Shown here: positions 58,105-64,000 of the stretch, piece by piece
Layout: each line of letters begins with the position of its first letter
How positions within the stretch are numbered: the first letter of the stretch is position 1
Source: Azolla caroliniana
Lineage: Eukaryota > Polypodiophyta
Length of the DNA: 64,000 bases
Direction: 5' to 3'
Assembly (NCBI GenBank): GCA_043228905.1
Contig: JBHGNT010000007.1
Span: 5,208,001-5,272,000 of the forward strand
Notes under the pieces: generated by a model
What the model saw: only the letters and a program-made list of their open reading frames with translations
Database searches by the model: none
What the model was told of the DNA's origin: nothing
Translations under genes and position numbers: made by a program

Positions 58105-58316
58105 GTCATATTCAGAAGGAAAGTAATATAAATTGAATTTTTATGAATCATCGATCAAGAAGATGTTTTTCCTAGCTGTATTCCCAACTATGCTTCCTTT
58201 ATTTTCGTTTGTCATATTCAGAAGGAAAGTAATATAAATTGAATTTTTATGAATCATCAATCAAGAAGATGTTTTTCCTAGCTGTATTCCCAACTATGCT
58301 TCCTTTATTTTCGTTT
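58105..58316. repeat. 106-bp tandem duplication over the 3' end of a gene
   Basis: GTCATATTCAGAAGGAAAGT begins copies at 58105 and 58211; they differ at about one position. The right copy contains the stop codon and last ~21 codons of the minus-strand gene (58247-62554). The left copy leaves a duplicate of these codons in the 3' flank. Confidence 0.88.
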
Positions 58317-61300
58317 GAGTATTGATACTCCCCTGAATTGTGTCTGTCAAGTGTCACCGCTTCGTCAAACAAAGAATCCTCTTGCAATACTACAGGTGCT
58401 TCAAATATATTTTCCATATGAAAGTCTGCATTTTGGGGTGCCAAAGTGTCATCAAAATCTTCCTTTACATCATCTTTTGACCACATTGGATTGAATACCT
58501 GCATGAAATGAGTGTAAGAAACATGTGTGAAATTGTTTTGGATACCATGCTAATTTTCCAAGTCATCATCTAATGAATCACATTAATCACATTTCAAGTC
58601 ATCTCTGAGGAATACAATGTGGTTTGGTTTGGCAACAACAGAGTTGAAGGCCTTGAGCTTGTGATAGTCACCAGGCTCAATTATGATTTTGAGACAATGA
58701 CCCTGAACCTGTGATGGTTCATCATACAAGTTTTGCATAGGTTATAGATTGTGTCATGGTCATGGCTTATGGATTGTGGATGATGTATTTTATTAATAAG
58801 GTTTGGATAAATATTTACACATCCTGCCTCAAACAATATCGATGAATAATCATATCTTATGAATTGCGCATGTTATCCTCTCAATTGTTGATATATAGTA
58901 AGTGGAACTAATATATCTAGTAGCTTACTTCGTGATATTTAGACTAAACCGGGAACATATTCTAACCAAATCTACCTAATCCTAGTTAGTCATATGATCA
59001 GTTCTATTTAGATTCTATCATGCAAACTGTCATTGAAAGTATTCTAGAAATGTTAGGGACTATTGCACTCTTCAAGCAACAATAATACAAGTGATAATGA
59101 ACTCTAAAACAACAATAGTTTAAAGTGATTTGTGGTGGGTTTTAGTTAAGATTTTACTTGTTGCCAAGTAGCTAATTAATAAAGTTTCATATGTAGGAGT
59201 ACTTACTCTAGTCTTTTTCAACATGTCGTCCTCAGATAATGTTCCATCATCATAATCATATGATAGACTTCTTCTATATCGAATAATCAAAATTGTCACA
59301 TATAGCATGAAAACTAATGGACATGTTAAACCTGATGCAATCTTTGCCCTTACATCTACAAGGCAAAATAAACTTCAAATAGTTGCATATACTTGAGCAA
59401 GAAGCATCCTTTATGTTAAAGAATAATTCAGGTTTTAGTTGAATATACACACCTGGAGGAATATACTCGAAATTGATTAAGATACGTTCAACATCTTGGA
59501 GAGGATTAGTATTGTTTGAAGTGCAATCTTCCATACATCCGAAATTCCCCAAATCATTTACGATAATTGTGAGCAATACAGTTCTTAGGCCCTATGTGAA
59601 AACATCCATTACAAGGAAATGTAAATGACATGCTTATTACAGCAACAAACTCTCTATTTACATTTGAAACGTCAGAAGAGTGGAGAAAGGAATTGTTTGT
59701 GAAACTATTTTGTTTGTCTCGGTACCTAAGCAACTAGACATTCAATGGGTCCTATTTCTTCCATAGTAACATGTTTTTGATACAATAAATACTATCCTAC
59801 ATGCTTGAATCCAAATAAATGCTTAAAAAGAGATTACTATTGACTAACAAACCTTTGGGTTTGTTATAATAACATGAAGTGACTTCAGAGCATCATTGCA
59901 TGATTGAATAGTATCTTGGAACTCAATCTTATGACCAGTTATAATTCTCTTGTTCTCTCTTAGCTTAGTTTCACTTGGATTAATCCATTCATTTGAATCT
60001 TCACTCAGAGAAGTTGGACGTAGAGAGATTTTCAAACTTTGGGAGCTGACTTCAATTGATATTTTCAACTGTAATTCTTTTGTAGTTCCTGCAAAACAGG
60101 GGTGTACATTTGATGGTGTACATGTTTGAATAATGTTAAGGATAAAATTAGGGAAGCCAACATATAAACAGTGAAATACTAAATAAATGTAAAAAATAAA
60201 AGGGTGAACTTAAATCATGGAAAAGCACGCATTACAAATATAAAAGATACTACTATTATTAGGAACTTCCATAATGAGGTCCAAACTAACAAGTATAATT
60301 ACAATGAAATGAACCAAAATCATAAGATCCTTCGGCTACAAACATTTAAAGATTGTGAATATGATAATGAAATATTCCTGTGTATATAATGCTGAAAACC
60401 TAATACACGTGGACAAGAATTGCCAGCAGTGCATAGCCCCCACAAAACAATGAGGAACTTTTTACACGGTAGATTTCTAAGCATCACCATCTGAGATTGT
60501 GGAGGGTATATTGTTAGCTCTACAAGTTTCAAGCATACGTAGGAAATGTGAAAAATATGTGAAATTGAATGTGGCCAATTTGAACACATGTAGCAAGGAA
60601 AGAGGTGTGAACCTTAAGCATACTACAAATAGTGATAAAGAGATCATTAACAAGTTAAACTATTTTAAAATTAAATTTGGAATTAAAGAATTAATAATGA
60701 TGGTTATACATGGTGCATTAATAATAAACTAATGTGGTTAAGCTAAGAGCTCATATATTACCCTGATGTGAATATGCATCTATTAATATTGCACTTAACA
60801 GCATACGGAATCCATATTTGGAAATAACACATGAATAAAAGCATACCTCGAACATCTCTTTCATCAGGATCACCCACAGCTATACTAGTTATAGGAATTT
60901 CATTATGTGTCTTCCAATAGGTTGCATTAAAGAAGAGAATATTGGATGATATGTTAATGAATGGTGGATTGTTCTTAGCTTGTAGCAGGACTAAGATACT
61001 TGCTTTTGAACCTTCCTGCTTTGTATTGAACATTTGCATGCTAATGTTGTCATTTCCATTGAAAAGTGGTTCCCTAGAAATAGCATAATGTAAAAGGTTA
61101 TTTATGCCAAGAACAGAAGGTTCAAATTTTAATGTAACCTTCACTGTAGTATGTCCTGGTCTTCACATGAAAAAAAGTAGTATTAAAATATACTCTAATC
61201 ATCTAAAAATCTGTCTAAACTGTTGATGTTTCTGCAATACCAATTAATGATGGTGATCACAAACGTATCTGCCATAATATTTGGAAAGATGGTTCTAAAA

Positions 61301-62554
61301 TACCGAATGAGTTAGAAAGTTAGTTCTAAAATACCGCAGATGGTGTCTCTACAGTGTTGGAAAATACACATGGACGTCCAGAAAATTTGGACAAGGATAT
61401 TTGCTCATAATGGCATTCCCTTTCAAAATTTCATCAAAATCTCATAGGATGGCAATTTCTGTGAGAAAATGGTTGCCAGTCATTACATATAATGTCTTGA
61501 GAGGTGGTTACTATTTACTTCAGAGAGGAAGTCTCAACTATCGTCCAATCTACCACATAGAAAGATCCTGAGGATGTAGTATTGTACATTGAATCTCCTC
61601 CAACAATCGAATGTTTGTGTTGGTCATTGCCCAACATTTAAATATTACTCAAAGGAACAAGTTTTTGAATGTTAGATCTTGACAGGACCATGCGAGATAA
61701 TCGCATGCTTCAGAATGATAAGACTCCCATTTTCAGTCTATCAGTGAACTATAAATAAGGTTACTATCAGACCTTATGTGTAAGTGATTTCAGAAAAAAT
61801 AAAATATCAATATGTATACCCATAAAACATCATGGAGGATTACAAAAACTGAAACACAAAAAAGTCTCATATCGAATCTGATTTAAAGTAAAATCTTACC
61901 CTATATAACGCAATGCTTGAACAGCAGCGCTAACAAGGGTAAAAGATCCTGTGAATACGAGTGATGACTTTGAAGAGTTTGACATAGACTCTTCTTGATT
62001 ATCAAATGAAAGAACTTGGACACCTTGCCATAGTTGTGGTAAATCTGGAGCAAAGTAGATGTGTCCATGTTTGGCCTGGACCTCAATTTCAAGGGTCTCA
62101 TCGATATTGGGGCTTATAATTTCCAAGCCTTTGATGCCCCTGCAATCCATATCCATATACATTAATTGTAATTATTTGAAAATGATGCTGCCAATGTAAT
62201 TATTTTGAAAATACACAATCAGCCATAAAAATAACTCTAGCCCCTGAAAAATGATTGAGCAAATGAAATGATATTCCAATAAGACAATCATCCTACAAGA
62301 ATAAAACTATTATAATAACCATGAATTGCCTACCTCTGGCTTGGAATCGACTGATCCTCCAATCCTATTAACACTTGAGGATTAGATACAAACTGTGGAA
62401 CATATGCAAACACAGTAATGCTAACATCTCCATAGGCTATTTGATTCTTGAAGTCCATAATAGTATATATGAGGTTATCAATTCCCGTGAAGTTTACTTG
62501 GGGAGTATAAACCAAAGAGCTTCCAACCACTTCGGCTTTTCCATAAAATGGGCC
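58247..62554 (-). CDS. Plant single-pass membrane protein with cadherin/Ig-like repeats, 5'-partial
   Basis: Seven exons (high to low): 62334-62554, 61900-62139, 60847-61160, 59853-60088, 59453-59591, 59207-59331, 58247-58498. Phases agree throughout and encode the last 508 aa; upstream exons are not in the window. Extracellular part: GPFYGKAE, LVYTPQVNFTGIDNLIYTIM then DVSITVFAYVP is typical of cadherin-like/bacterial-Ig-like repeats. It is followed by GIKGLEIISPNIDETLEIEV, FEPSVLGINNLLHYAI, NNPPFINIS and a Cys pair (GCMEDC). Then comes one hydrophobic segment (LTCPLVFMLYVTILII) ending RYRR, and an acidic cytosolic tail rich in Asp/Glu ending LIDDS. This suggests a type I membrane protein with adhesion-like ectodomain. 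I do not recognise a named gene. A copia element on the opposite strand begins about 100 bp upstream of the first visible exon, so the 5' exons are either further away or lost. Confidence 0.72.
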
Positions 62555-62639
62555 CTGTTTCACAGAATTATGGGGTCAAGCACAATGCATCACAAATACT
62601 AGAACGAATTAGGGCATTACCAGATACTTTATTTTCTTG

Positions 62640-64000
62640 AATATGAATATAGCCTGAGTTCATATTATCCCATCAAACTGCTATCAGTGAGAGGTTGAAA
62701 AATGGACGAATCTTTTGGTGGGATGTTCAAGTTCACTGATCCAAACTATTCAGTTTGGAAGTCTAAAATGAGGGACATGCTAGTGTGTAAAGATCTGTGG
62801 TTGCCGGTGCAATATGGCAAGGACAGACCTGACAAGATAGATGCCCTCACTTGGGAATCCATGCATCTAAATGTAGCCGCATACATACTTCAATGATGAG
62901 ACCGAAGTAGATGTATTGTGGAAGAAGATAGGAGGTATGTTTGAGACAAACAACACTTTGAATAGAGTTTCCGTCTTTAGGAAGATAGTGAGGTTGAGAT
63001 ATCAGGATGGCTCAAGCATGGCTGAGCACCTAAATGCCTTTCAAGGGTTGATTAATAAAACCATCTCTCTAGAAATACCTCTAGCTGATGAGGTATTAGT
63101 CTTGCTGTTGCTAGGCTCTCTTCCAGACAACTGGGAGACACTTGTGGTGACTTTAGGTAACTCAACACCTCAAGGCAAACAACTGACCCTAGACATGTTG
63201 AAGCCGAGTTTGCTGAATGAAGAAGCTCGATGAAAGGACAAAGAGTCCAACTTTGACCATAAGGACTTAATCATAGAAAGTGACTCTAGTAGAGGAAGGG
63301 GCAAGTAGAAAGGTCCCCAAAACAGGGACAAGTCCAGATCTAGGTCGACGTCCAAAGGAAGGCTCTTCCAGAAGAACCAGGGCACTTCCAGAAGAACTAC
63401 CGACACTATAGAAAGGACAAAGGGGGAGCTAAGGGTGTTGAGCCGAAAAAGATTTTGGACAACAAGAACACCTTAGACATTGCTGTGAGTGAGGAGGACA
63501 TGTTGTTCGTTAGTGAACAGAATTGTGTAAACCTTGCATATGGTGAGTCCACTTGGGCAGTTGACTCAGGTGCATCATTCCATCTGACTCCCAAGAGAGA
63601 ATGTTGCTCATCCTACATAGCTGGAGACTACGGATATGTGAAGATGGGAAATAAGCATGCTTGCAAAATCGTTGGAATTGGTAATGTGTGTTTGCTGACA
63701 TCTACAGGTTGCAGAATGTATGCCATGTTCCGGATATCAGACTGAATCTGATATCAGCCAGATGGCTAGACGATGAAGGATATAATGGTAGTTTTTAGAG
63801 GGGCATGTGAAAATTCTGCAAAGGTAATCTGATAGTGGCTCATGCCCAAAAGCAAAATACACTTACGTGATGCATGCACAACTGTGCCGGAATGAGGCAA
63901 ATGTAGCAACCGAAACAGCCGGTGAGTTTTGGCACAAGAGGCTCAGCCATATGAGTCAAAGGCGAATGCAGATGCTGGCTGAAAAGGAACTCCTGCCGGA
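62640..64000 (+). mobile_element. Ty1/copia element, 5' part, continues past the window
   Basis: Copia Gag starts at 62702 (MDESFGGMFKFTDPNYSVWK, DLWLPVQYGKDRPD), then after a stop and frame change FRKIVRLRYQDGSSMAEHLN and LLLGSLPDNWETLV. The zinc knuckle is degenerate (PGHFQKN kept, flanking Cys lost). Protease: STWAVDSGASFHLTP (about 63555-63595). The pre-integrase region EFWHKRLSHMSQRRMQML lies near 63925-63980. The bases CTATCAG just before the ATG may be a relic of a TGGTATCAGAG primer site. No 5' LTR is recognisable, so the copy may be 5'-truncated. Several stops; not functional. Confidence 0.85.

Overview
This window is nuclear DNA of a land plant, most likely a flowering plant. The evidence is GT-AG introns of about 75 bp to 2 kb, plant-type proteins (a plastid nucleoid S1 protein, a plant-like MIS12, a TRM1 tRNA methyltransferase), long CT/GA and TA microsatellites, and several classes of plant transposons. 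I cannot name the species. No rRNA, intact tRNA gene, CRISPR array or bacterial-type operon is visible.

Host genes. (1) 835-9707, minus strand: a 12-exon TRM1 gene (tRNA guanine-26 dimethyltransferase) whose exon phases all close to give 591 aa; its 5' side is a long GA tract with four telo-box motifs. (2) 13402-17565, minus: a 7-exon MIS12-like kinetochore gene, 201 aa. (3) 48517-54877, plus: a 13-exon PTAC10-like plastid S1-domain gene, 721 aa. (4) 58247-62554 and beyond, minus: the 3' part of a plant gene for a single-pass membrane protein with cadherin/Ig-like repeats, whose 5' side runs into a copia element.

Accessory block, about 17.7-38.8 kb. This is a nest of retroelements. A decayed Ty3-type element on the minus strand (about 21.8-38.1 kb) is split at its gag by a Tf1/sushi-like chromovirus (24982-37673). 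That chromovirus is itself split in its gag by a GC-rich Ty3-type element (26112-33113) with an unusual FLDD reverse transcriptase. In both cases the interrupted reading frame closes exactly when the insert and one target-site copy are removed. The chromovirus has gag and pol in one frame, a C-terminal chromodomain, and a primer-binding region complementary to its own presumed RNA 5' end, which suggests self-priming. Flanking this block are RTE-type LINE pieces, a 105-bp minisatellite and 146-bp tandem repeats.

Region 38.8-48.2 kb holds mostly unassigned AT-rich DNA, microsatellites, a 54-bp minisatellite, a 539-bp fold-back element and LINE debris. Small dispersed families run through gene introns and spacers: a tRNA-related SINE-like unit with a tRNA-like head at both ends in opposite orientation, and a MITE-like repeat of about 230-290 bp.
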